Shown: in pieces, positions 1 through 5,243 of the stretch
Numbering within the stretch: the first letter of the stretch is position 1
How the letters are laid out: every line of letters begins with the position of its first letter
Assembly (NCBI GenBank): GCA_050258575.1
Contig: JBLMYZ010000045.1
Location: forward strand, 1 to 6,484
Length of the DNA stretch: 6,484 bases
Direction: 5' to 3'
DNA from: JAPUDS01 sp050258575
GTDB lineage: Bacteria > Patescibacteriota > Saccharimonadia > Saccharimonadales > Saccharimonadaceae
Translations under genes and position numbers: made by a program
Notes under the pieces: model-generated
The model's input: the letters and a program-made list of their open reading frames with translations, nothing else
Database searches by the model: none
Told to the model about the DNA's origin: nothing

Positions 1-176
1 CCCTGCAAGGCTTCGCGCTCACCACGTTTTTCAGCTTTCGTCAGGCCTTTTTTGCGCATCGCTTCGAGCGCCTTGTCAAAGTCGCCGTCGACCTCCTCAA
101 GCGCCTTTTTTGCGTCGGTCAACCCAACACCGGTCAGTTCTTTGAGTTTCTTGATTTCATCTATAGAAATAGCCAC
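1..176 (-). CDS. tsf: Translation elongation factor Ts (EF-Ts), N-terminal part, cut by window edge
   Basis: EF-Ts is the cytoplasmic nucleotide-exchange factor that recycles EF-Tu from its GDP to its GTP form during translation. Only the first 58 codons are in the window. They encode the N-terminal UBA/TS-N helical bundle: a first helix with KKLKELTG, the family loop-helix motif GVGLTDAKKALEE, then GDFDKALEAMRKKG, which is the usual opening of the family and contacts the EF-Tu G domain. The start is GTG at 176-174, chosen because AAAGGAG (188-182) lies five bases before it and because the protein begins exactly where EF-Ts proteins normally do (VAISIDEIKKL). It lies 103 bases downstream of rpsB in the same direction, the classical rpsB-tsf order, so co-transcription is likely. 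The core exchange domains are outside the window and cannot be judged. The family assignment is secure. Confidence 0.95.
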   Translation of the reverse strand, partial: MAISIDEIKKLKELTGVGLTDAKKALEEVDGDFDKALEAMRKKGLTKAEKRGEREALQ

Positions 177-181
177 GTTTG

Positions 182-188
182 CTCCTTT
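182..188 (-). promoter_or_regulatory. Shine-Dalgarno of tsf, deciding the GTG start
   Basis: Read on the minus strand, AAAGGAG is followed by five bases and GTG. It fixes the GTG start of tsf, as no ATG is suitably placed. The GGAG (185-182) can pair with CUCC (192-189) across a 3-base AAA loop, so this ribosome binding site may be partly hidden in the mRNA. The complementarity is seen; the regulatory effect is inferred. Confidence 0.8.
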
Positions 189-257
189 GGAGTAGAGTAT
201 AGGGTCTGGATTATTGATCGTAGAAGTACTTTATTCTGTGCTCTACTCCATAATCCA
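188..257 (-). promoter_or_regulatory. Structured rpsB-tsf spacer with competing inverted repeats
   Basis: The 103-base spacer contains a perfect 10-base inverted repeat, TGGAGTAGAG at 188-197 with CTCTACTCCA at 241-250, and an 8-base one, TGGATTAT at 207-214 with ATAATCCA at 250-257. The two pairings interleave and share base 250. With no linker they are more likely alternatives than one pseudoknot. The 3' arm of the 10-base stem in the mRNA (197-188) runs directly into the tsf ribosome binding site and holds the CUCC that can otherwise pair with the tsf GGAG. Formation of the long stem would therefore release the site. No U-run follows the stem, so it is not an intrinsic terminator. A regulatory role is inference. 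Confidence 0.45.
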
Positions 258-275
258 TAATCTATAATCTGTATT
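248..275. repeat. Short tandem repeat, 7-base unit, about three to four copies
   Basis: Units CCATAAT (248-254), CCATAAT (255-261), CTATAAT (262-268) and a decayed CTGTATT (269-275) lie end to end just after the rpsB stop. The tract is AT-rich against GC-richer flanking genes. It overlaps the 8-base pairing arm of the tsf leader, so a change in copy number by replication slippage would duplicate or remove that arm. It is too short to be a mobile element or a CRISPR repeat. Confidence 0.6.
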
Positions 276-279
276 CCCC

Positions 280-987
280 TTAATTTTCTTTCTTCGTAGA
301 AACTTTCTTGCCCTCTTCAACTGCTTGTGCAACGTAGTCGAGGATAAGTTTCAGGCCTTTGATGGCATCGTCGTTGCCTGGGATCACATAGTCGATCTTG
401 CTCGGATCGGCGTTGGTGTCGACCACTGCCACGACCGGAATACCGAGTTTGTTGGCTTCGGCAACGGCATTTTTGTCCTCGAGGATGTCTGTGACAAACA
501 CCGCGCCCGGCTGACCGTTGAGGTCTTTGATACCGCCGTAGAACTTGTTGAGGTTGTCGATTTCCTCCTGGTAGCGCTGTACCTCAAGCTTGCTATAGCG
601 GTTTCCCAGCTCGCCACTGTCCATCCGCCGCTCGAGATTTTTCAGGTTTTTGATCTGCCCGGTAATCGTCGTGACATTGGTCAACATACCGCCCATCCAG
701 CGTTCAGTCACATATGGCTGCCCGACACTTTTCGCCACTTCTTCGACCAGTGTTTTGGCCTGCTTTTTCGTACCGACCAGCAGCACTTGTTTGCCGCTCG
801 CCACCGTTTTGGTAATAAACGGCAAGGCTTTTTCGAGCCCTTCGACCGTTTTCGTCAGGTCGATGATGTGGCTGTCCTGGCGTTTACTGTGAATATACGG
901 CGCCATTTTCGGGTGCCAACGGCTCGTTTTGTGTCCAAAATGCACACCGGCCTCGAGCAAAGCCTTGATATCGACTTCGATAGCCAT
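280..987 (-). CDS. rpsB: 30S ribosomal protein S2 (uS2)
   Basis: S2 is a late-binding protein of the small ribosomal subunit that sits between head and body on the solvent side. The 235-residue product has the family hallmarks in order: LLEAGVHFGHKTSRWHPKM near residues 9-27, the stretch ending HIIDLTKT, GTKKQAK, the RWMGGMLTN motif, and FVTDILEDKNAVAEANKLGI followed by VVAVVDTNADPSKIDYVIPGNDDA. Its length is normal for the family (roughly 230-260). The ATG at 987-985 is chosen because the protein then starts MAIEVDIKALLEAG, as S2 proteins do, and GGGAGAAGGA lies just upstream. The same frame stays open for 75 more codons upstream, but that extension has no S2 similarity and runs through the promoter. 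It has its own promoter (1069-1097) and a folded leader, and leads the rpsB-tsf operon. No oddities are seen in the protein. Confidence 0.98.
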   Translation of the reverse strand: MAIEVDIKALLEAGVHFGHKTSRWHPKMAPYIHSKRQDSHIIDLTKTVEGLEKALPFITKTVASGKQVLLVGTKKQAKTLVEEVAKSVGQPYVTERWMGGMLTNVTTITGQIKNLKNLERRMDSGELGNRYSKLEVQRYQEEIDNLNKFYGGIKDLNGQPGAVFVTDILEDKNAVAEANKLGIPVVAVVDTNADPSKIDYVIPGNDDAIKGLKLILDYVAQAVEEGKKVSTKKEN

Positions 988-989
988 GA

Positions 990-1038
990 TATCCTTCTCC
1001 CTTCGCGCGTGCCCTTTTGCAAAGGATAGTTGCACGCG
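990..1038 (-). promoter_or_regulatory. Folded rpsB leader: hairpin with alternative pseudoknot over the ribosome binding site
   Basis: In the rpsB mRNA leader, CGCGUGC (1038-1032) pairs perfectly with GCACGCG (1012-1006). Inside, CCUUU (1025-1021) pairs with AAAGG (1017-1013) around a GCA loop, leaving a one-sided 6-base bulge (1031-1026). The bulge plus inner arm, UAUCCUU (1028-1022), is also a perfect 7-base complement of AAGGAUA (996-990), which is the Shine-Dalgarno region. That pairing excludes the inner stem but is compatible with the outer one, giving an H-type pseudoknot with linkers of 3, 9 and 9 bases. Control of rpsB-tsf by S2 binding to the rpsB leader is established in E. coli. 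Whether this leader works that way is inference. Confidence 0.55.
992..1001 (-). promoter_or_regulatory. Shine-Dalgarno region of rpsB
   Basis: GGGAGAAGGA, read on the minus strand, offers two possible ribosome contacts: AGGA four bases before the ATG and GGAG nine bases before it. It selects the ATG at 987 over the longer open frame. The stretch 996-990 (AAGGATA) is perfectly complementary to 1028-1022 in the leader, so it may be masked. Confidence 0.8.
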
Positions 1039-1068
1039 TTGCTTCGTTATGTTGTTAGTACAGGGAGT

Positions 1069-1097
1069 AGTGTACCAGAGTTTCACCTGTTTTTCAA
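1069..1097 (-). promoter_or_regulatory. Sigma-70-type promoter of rpsB
   Basis: On the minus strand, -35 TTGAAA (1097-1092) is followed by 17 bases and -10 TACACT (1074-1069), with TGG directly before the -10 giving an extended -10. Transcription would begin near 1062, giving a leader of about 75 bases that contains the hairpin at 1006-1038. Confidence 0.75.
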
Positions 1098-1119
1098 GCA
1101 TCGCAAGGGGGGCCTGGCG

Positions 1120-1128
1120 TGATATAAT
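1120..1128 (+). promoter_or_regulatory. Extended -10 promoter of the OmpA-like gene pair
   Basis: TGATATAAT contains a perfect TATAAT (1123-1128) with the TG of an extended -10. No convincing -35 is found at 16-18 bases upstream, so recognition would rest on the extended -10. The predicted start near 1135 gives a leader of about 32 bases with a strong Shine-Dalgarno, GGAGGAG (1156-1162), four bases before the ATG at 1167. It lies back to back with the rpsB promoter. Confidence 0.65.
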
Positions 1129-1166
1129 TGACAAAGAAAGCATAAGAAATACTTTGGAGGAGTTGT

Positions 1167-1883
1167 ATGGATCCCTTGCAGCCTGTTCAATCACAAACAC
1201 CACCGGTAGCACCTACGCCGCCAGTCTTACCGCCGCAACCACAGCCGCTGGGGACACAACCTGCCCCGACGCCACCACCAGCACCACGCAAGAAACCGCC
1301 AGTGTGGCTCTTTGTGGTGATTGGCCTTGTTGTGCTGACGCTTGTCGGAGGTGTTGTTGCCTATATGTTGTTACAAGGACAACAAAAAACCACTTCCGAC
1401 TCGCCTGCTTCTGACACCCCAGCCAGCTCCACACCGACTGCAGCGGCCACTGACTGCTTGGTCCCCATGGACGCGCATGACTTTTTTGACATCGACACAA
1501 GGTATTTGCCGACCGACGTCACAACGTACTTTTACAGCGACAGTGTATTTTTCAAAGCCGACTCAGCCGACTACGCCTACCCTGACCTCGTCGGCGAACG
1601 CTACGACAAACTGGCCGAGTTTTACAAAAAATACAGCAGCCGTAAATTTGCTTTTTATATTCAGGCTACTACCTACGAGGAGAACCAGAGTGAACAAGGT
1701 CAGCAGGTTGCAAATGCTCGAGCCAATATCGCCAAAAAAGAACTGACGACGCGCGGCGTGCCAGAGGACCGTATTAGTATCGAAGCGGCGCGTACCAGTA
1801 CGTATGACGCCGAAGCGATGCGCAACGTTGACATCGCGATCAAAGGCGACGCGAGCTGCGCAGAAAGTACTGAAACACAATGA
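1167..1883 (+). CDS. Membrane-anchored protein with Pro-rich tail and degenerate OmpA-like domain
   Basis: This 238-residue protein has three parts. Residues 1-45 are Pro/Gln-rich and end in RKK, which places the tail in the cytoplasm. Residues 46-70 form one membrane helix. After a Ser/Thr/Pro/Ala linker (about 72-95) comes an extracytoplasmic domain at 97-231. Its order fits an OmpA-like fold: strand SVFF (126-129), helix ERYDKLAEFYKKY, strand KFAFYIQATTY, helix with ANARA and Arg185, the RGVPEDR turn (196-202), strand RISIEA and last strand NVDIAI. The usual Asp of the peptidoglycan-binding TD..G motif is not evident, so diaminopimelate binding is doubtful. The only two cysteines, C97 and C231, bracket the domain and could form a disulfide. 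It overlaps its paralogue by 4 bases (ATGA), so the two are probably translated together. No specific function is recognised; a cell-envelope or cell-wall contact role is inferred. Confidence 0.8.
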   Translation: MDPLQPVQSQTPPVAPTPPVLPPQPQPLGTQPAPTPPPAPRKKPPVWLFVVIGLVVLTLVGGVVAYMLLQGQQKTTSDSPASDTPASSTPTAAATDCLVPMDAHDFFDIDTRYLPTDVTTYFYSDSVFFKADSADYAYPDLVGERYDKLAEFYKKYSSRKFAFYIQATTYEENQSEQGQQVANARANIAKKELTTRGVPEDRISIEAARTSTYDAEAMRNVDIAIKGDASCAESTETQ

Positions 1884-2917
1884 ACCCGGCCGGACCAACA
1901 CCTCCGCCAGCAGTACCGCCTGTTACACCAGCTGGCGCACTAACACCCGACCCGACACTGCCAAACCCGACAGCACCGCCACCGCCACGCCCTAGTCGCA
2001 AGAAGACGTTTATTATTGCCGGTAGTATTGCTGCCGCAGTACTGCTGGTCGCTGGCGGCGTAACGTGGTATATGCTTGACCAAAATGCCCAGCGAAAACA
2101 GGCTCAAGTTTCCGCCGTCTCCTCTGTTGTGACATCATTTTTTACGAACGCGCGGCAGGGCTCACTGGCATCGGTTGACGCCTTGCTTCTGCCGAATCTC
2201 GACAAAGAAAAAGTGTCACACATAGAAACGCTTTCAAAACAGATTGGCCGGGACTGCGCGGTTAACAACGCCAGCGTCAAGGTTCGCAGTGACACGCCGC
2301 AGACCGCTGGCGCACAAGCTGCCTGTCGCGTCGACCAAAAGTGGGTGTTCGAGCTACAGTATTTTACCAAACCCGACAAAACTAGTGAGTGGTTTATCGG
2401 CGACGTTACTGGGTCGAACCTGATTCCGACTGTCGAACAAGCCGTTGCAACCGACCCATATGCCACCGTGAGTGAATACGAGGAGGAAAACAAACCAAAA
2501 GCAGGAAGTTGTTTGTCGTCAGAGGACGCTAGCCTGTTCGTCGGAACATCGTTGCCGCGCGACCCGTTTATGTATTTTTACCAGGATACCGTCCTGTTTG
2601 AAACCGGCACCACTCGCTACTACCCGCCTGAAAAAGCCACTGACCAGTTTGACGCTTTCGAGCGATTTTACCGGCTGACGTCGGCGCGTCGGTACGTGTT
2701 CGAGATTACTCCGCAGGCGTACGCCACGACAGATACCAAACCAGTCGAGAAACTAGCCAATGAACGGGCTGAGCTCGTCAAGGAATCGCTCAAAAAACGT
2801 GGTGTTCCAGAGGTGAGGCTCAAAATTATGCCGTCCGAAAATGGCGATCGAACCAAGCCGGACGAGTCACGCGGAGTCGTACTGTATGTCCGCGCCAGTC
2901 GAGAATGTGAGCCGTAA
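1880..2917 (+). CDS. Membrane-anchored paralogue with extra middle domain and OmpA-like C-terminal domain
   Basis: This 345-residue protein repeats the plan of the gene before it: Pro-rich cytoplasmic tail (1-40, ending RKK), one membrane helix (about 43-66) and a C-terminal OmpA-like domain (211-343). Shared landmarks are CL..(E/M)DA at the domain start, YFY.D.V.F (232-240), the conserved Arg (R296, in NERA), RGVPEVR (307-313) and a last cysteine C343. Between helix and domain it carries about 130 additional residues (75-205) starting VSSVVTSFFTNARQGS, which resemble NTF2-like/DUF4878-type extracytoplasmic domains in general pattern; that is a weak guess. Cysteines come in one pair per domain, C126/C149 and C211/C343. 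The start ATG at 1880 overlaps the preceding TGA, and no good Shine-Dalgarno is seen, so translational coupling is likely. No function is recognised beyond a probable envelope role with its partner. Confidence 0.8.
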   Translation: MNPAGPTPPPAVPPVTPAGALTPDPTLPNPTAPPPPRPSRKKTFIIAGSIAAAVLLVAGGVTWYMLDQNAQRKQAQVSAVSSVVTSFFTNARQGSLASVDALLLPNLDKEKVSHIETLSKQIGRDCAVNNASVKVRSDTPQTAGAQAACRVDQKWVFELQYFTKPDKTSEWFIGDVTGSNLIPTVEQAVATDPYATVSEYEEENKPKAGSCLSSEDASLFVGTSLPRDPFMYFYQDTVLFETGTTRYYPPEKATDQFDAFERFYRLTSARRYVFEITPQAYATTDTKPVEKLANERAELVKESLKKRGVPEVRLKIMPSENGDRTKPDESRGVVLYVRASRECEP

Positions 2918-2920
2918 CTC

Positions 2921-2949
2921 TTTACATATTTTGTCAAAACAGATATAAT
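2921..2949 (+). promoter_or_regulatory. rpmE promoter placed for a leaderless mRNA
   Basis: TTTACA (2921-2926), a 17-base spacer and a perfect TATAAT (2944-2949) form a strong sigma-70-type promoter. Only 12 bases separate the -10 from the ATG at 2962, so the message would start about 6 bases or fewer before the start codon, leaving no room for a Shine-Dalgarno. It sits in the 44-base gap after the OmpA-like pair. No terminator is seen in that gap, so read-through may also feed rpmE. Confidence 0.75.
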
Positions 2950-2961
2950 CTTTCCCTAGTT

Positions 2962-3306
2962 ATGAAAAAATATCTACACCCTACAGACTACCGCTTCGTT
3001 GTGTTCCAGGACGAAGCCGCTGGTTATAGCTTTTTAACACAAAGCACTGCAACCAGCAACGAAACTATCAAATGGGAAGACGGCAACGAATATCCGCTGG
3101 TAAAAATCCACATCTCGAGCGCCTCGCACCCGTTCTTCACTGGCGAGGAAAAGATTATCGACACCGAAGGCCGCGTCGACCGCTTCAAGGCTCGCGCCAA
3201 AGCCGCCGAAGAACGCCGCAAAGCCCTGGCGAACAAAGCCAAAAAAGCTGCTGCTGCCAAGGAAAAGAAAGCTGAAAAAGCAAAAAATACCGAACAGGCA
3301 GCGTAG
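2962..3306 (+). CDS. rpmE: 50S ribosomal protein L31, zinc-independent type B (bL31B), with Ala/Lys-rich tail
   Basis: bL31 bridges the two ribosomal subunits near the central protuberance. Residues 1-78 match the type B form: MKKYLHP, VVFQDEAAGYSFLTQST, the motif TIKWEDGNEYPLVKI, SSASHPFFTG and GRVDRF. There is no cysteine, so the zinc-binding set of the type A protein is absent. In other bacteria the type B form replaces the zinc form under zinc shortage; here it may be the only copy, which the window cannot show. Residues 79-114 are a low-complexity Ala/Lys/Glu tail, probably helical and RNA-contacting, beyond the usual length of about 80-90. It has its own promoter with almost no 5' leader and is followed by an intrinsic terminator. 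The symbol rpmE2 or ykgM/ytiA is used for this type in some genomes. Confidence 0.95.
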   Translation: MKKYLHPTDYRFVVFQDEAAGYSFLTQSTATSNETIKWEDGNEYPLVKIHISSASHPFFTGEEKIIDTEGRVDRFKARAKAAEERRKALANKAKKAAAAKEKKAEKAKNTEQAA

Positions 3307-3330
3307 AAGTCACTTGTCTGAACCTTCCAA

Positions 3331-3355
3331 CCCGCTCCTCGCTGAGCGGGTTTTT
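3331..3355 (+). terminator. Rho-independent terminator after rpmE
   Basis: CCCGCTC (3331-3337) and GAGCGGG (3344-3350) form a perfect 7-base GC-rich stem with a 6-base loop, followed at once by TTTTT (3351-3355). It ends the plus-strand run 24 bases after the rpmE stop and lies just before the end of the convergent permease gene. On the minus strand the stem is followed by TTGG, so it is a poor terminator for the permease message. Confidence 0.92.
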
Positions 3356-3359
3356 GGAC

Positions 3360-5243
3360 TTATTCGTCACGCATGTCTTTGAGTGGACTGCGGACGAGGT
3401 TGCGCGCTAGCGGCAGTTGCATAGCAACAAACCCAGTGAGCAGCACGGCACCGACCGTCACGAGCAACGCTTCCGGCCAGAGCGCCACGAGCTGAAACGG
3501 ACTGGTTTCGGTAGTTTCGATAAACATAAGCCGCGCCGATACCGTTAGCGACGCTTCTTGCGTGGAGCTGATTATCGCCGCCACCCCGAGACCAAGCCCT
3601 ATAGCTAGCAGCGCGATTATAAACGAAAACGCCAGCACATACACGGTGTATATGAGGCGAATATCGTTGCGCTTAGCGCCGATCGCCCGAAAAACGGCCG
3701 TTTCACGGCGACTGTCCGCTATAACACGACCAATCATCCCCATCATAATCACCGCCGCAACAGCTGCAACAACCAACCCGGCAATCCCTAGCACCTTCGT
3801 AGCATTTTCTTTGAGGTTGTCCAGTAGAACACTGTTGCTACCGTAGTAGAAAAGCATCGGTTTTCTAACGCAAGTCATGCCGTTGCAGTTTTCTTGTTCG
3901 ACAAAATTTTTTGCGTCATCGGCTGTTGCGAACTCATACAAGTTGAGTTTATTTATGACTTGGTTGCCAATATTGTCGGCGCCGGCCTGCGGTATAATAC
4001 TGTCACGGACAGATTGGTTAACCAGTTCCTCTGGGATCGCCCATACACCGCCCAGCGACGCACCGCCAACAGACATACTGAGCATTTCGAGCGTACTCAT
4101 GCTGTTGTAGTTTGGCTCGCTCGGTGACACGCCTATGACTCGCAGCGTTAATTTTTTTTGCACTGGTTCAGTGATTGTTTGGTATTTTAGGTCAAACTCG
4201 CGCTGTTTGGCGTCATGCGTTTTTTGGTCGCTCGTACGCGTGTCGGCCGTCACCACTGCCGGTCCGCACGTCGATGCGTCCGGCAGTCCGTAGATTACAC
4301 TCGGCGCAATATAGCTCTTGTCGTTTTTTTTAGCTTCTTTTTCAGCCGCCTGCTGGCGCGCTGTCTCAAGTAGCTGTTGCGAGGCGCTGTTGCGGTAACA
4401 GGCGGTAATCGTCACTCCGTTCGCGCGTCGTTTCACCTCGTCAATCCGCGCCAAACGCTCTGCGCTTGTCGCAGTCCCTGGTAACGCGCTCAAACCAAGC
4501 GCTTTTTCAACCGCATTGAACGGCGCGATAACCGGAATCGCAGCATCGCTACTTGTGACTGGCGTGACGTCAGCATTTTTCAAAATATACATGTCGACAA
4601 TCGTTTTGGGAAAATAGTTGAGCAGCCGCAGTGTGGTGTCGGTCGAAACTTCGCTCGGTTGTCTGGCGTTTTTCGCCGCCGAACCAAGGTCCTCTTTGCC
4701 GTTCTGCATGAGTTTGACATTTTCCGTGTCACCGATCGGCCGCGCCATGTAAGCCGCCCGGAGATTGTAGTGCTCAGCGCGCTTTTTAATGATAGAAAAC
4801 GGCTCTTCTTTTGCTTGGTACGCCTCCTGGATAACTTGCCTGGTTGCGGTGTTCGAGCTGTTGAGATAGTCCCGACCGTCCGTGCTGTCGAGCGTGGTGA
4901 CCGGCTGCTCCTGTGCCGGATCGTACGACAACCCTAACCGCTTGGCGTCAGCTTTTTTCTGCTCGATCACCTCTTCGTTGCGCTCTTTTGCTTTCACGAT
5001 AAGTTCAGTGGAGCCATAGTCGATCCCCAGGTCTGAAAAATAGCTCCCTTGCACAATATAGCGCGTCGTCAAGCTGTTTTTGCTAAAACGTGCGTAGCTT
5101 TGCAACACACCCTGCGTCATACTAAACGCCGCCACGATACCAGCGAACAACAGGCTAGCGATCACCGCCGTGACAATAGTACGAAGTTTGCGCGTGCGCA
5201 GTTTGGTCATCGCCAGCGTCCAACCATCAACGAGCCGTATCAT
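3360..5243 (-). CDS. ABC transporter permease, FtsX/MacB-like, with very large extracytoplasmic domain
   Basis: This is the membrane subunit of a type VII (MacB/LolCE/FtsX-like) ABC transporter, a class that transmits ATPase motion across the membrane rather than moving a small solute through a pore. The 627 residues have the expected four-helix layout: helix 1 at about 22-44 after a basic KLRTRKLR, an extracytoplasmic domain of about 440 residues (45-483), then helices at about 484-507, 532-558 and 588-612. The cytoplasmic segment DSRRETAVFRAIGAKRNDI (510-528) is the FtsX-family coupling motif that meets the ATPase. The outer domain is larger than the roughly 200-230 residues usual in MacB and includes charged helical stretches near 83-105 and 288-310. 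All four cysteines (C282, C326, C453, C458) lie in it. The ATG overlaps the ATPase stop by 4 bases and has a strong GGGGAGGTGG upstream (5257-5248). The substrate is unknown. Confidence 0.9.
   Translation of the reverse strand: MIRLVDGWTLAMTKLRTRKLRTIVTAVIASLLFAGIVAAFSMTQGVLQSYARFSKNSLTTRYIVQGSYFSDLGIDYGSTELIVKAKERNEEVIEQKKADAKRLGLSYDPAQEQPVTTLDSTDGRDYLNSSNTATRQVIQEAYQAKEEPFSIIKKRAEHYNLRAAYMARPIGDTENVKLMQNGKEDLGSAAKNARQPSEVSTDTTLRLLNYFPKTIVDMYILKNADVTPVTSSDAAIPVIAPFNAVEKALGLSALPGTATSAERLARIDEVKRRANGVTITACYRNSASQQLLETARQQAAEKEAKKNDKSYIAPSVIYGLPDASTCGPAVVTADTRTSDQKTHDAKQREFDLKYQTITEPVQKKLTLRVIGVSPSEPNYNSMSTLEMLSMSVGGASLGGVWAIPEELVNQSVRDSIIPQAGADNIGNQVINKLNLYEFATADDAKNFVEQENCNGMTCVRKPMLFYYGSNSVLLDNLKENATKVLGIAGLVVAAVAAVIMMGMIGRVIADSRRETAVFRAIGAKRNDIRLIYTVYVLAFSFIIALLAIGLGLGVAAIISSTQEASLTVSARLMFIETTETSPFQLVALWPEALLVTVGAVLLTGFVAMQLPLARNLVRSPLKDMRDE

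Noticed and set aside
196..224. Possible private promoter for tsf (TATACT at 201-196 on the minus strand)
   Set aside because: The -10 is plausible but the -35 position holds TCTACG, matching only three of six consensus bases, and the region is better explained as a structured operon spacer. It remains possible as a weak start.
248..275. CRISPR or mobile-element repeat
   Set aside because: Seven-base units without spacers, terminal inverted repeats or associated genes are far too short for either.
325..1029. Long plus-strand open frame opposite rpsB
   Set aside because: Antisense shadow of a highly conserved ribosomal gene; the His/Phe/Val-rich product has no recognisable domain.
1128..1156. 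TTGACA at 1128-1133 as a -35 for the OmpA-like pair
   Set aside because: Seventeen to eighteen bases downstream there is only ACTTTG-like sequence, while TATAAT with an extended -10 TG at 1120-1128 is a much better match and leaves a normal leader.
988..1212. 75-codon upstream extension of the rpsB frame
   Set aside because: It has no S2 similarity, it runs through the rpsB promoter and leader, and the ATG at 987 has a Shine-Dalgarno and gives the normal S2 N-terminus.
3331..3355. Bidirectional terminator serving the permease too
   Set aside because: On the minus strand the stem is followed by TTGG and not by a T-run, so only the plus-strand role is supported.
1881..5242. Recoded UGA as in Gracilibacteria or Absconditabacteria
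   Set aside because: TGA at 1881-1883 and at 5242-5240 ends proteins exactly at 4-base overlaps with the next gene, and no conserved gene here has an internal TGA, so TGA is a normal stop.
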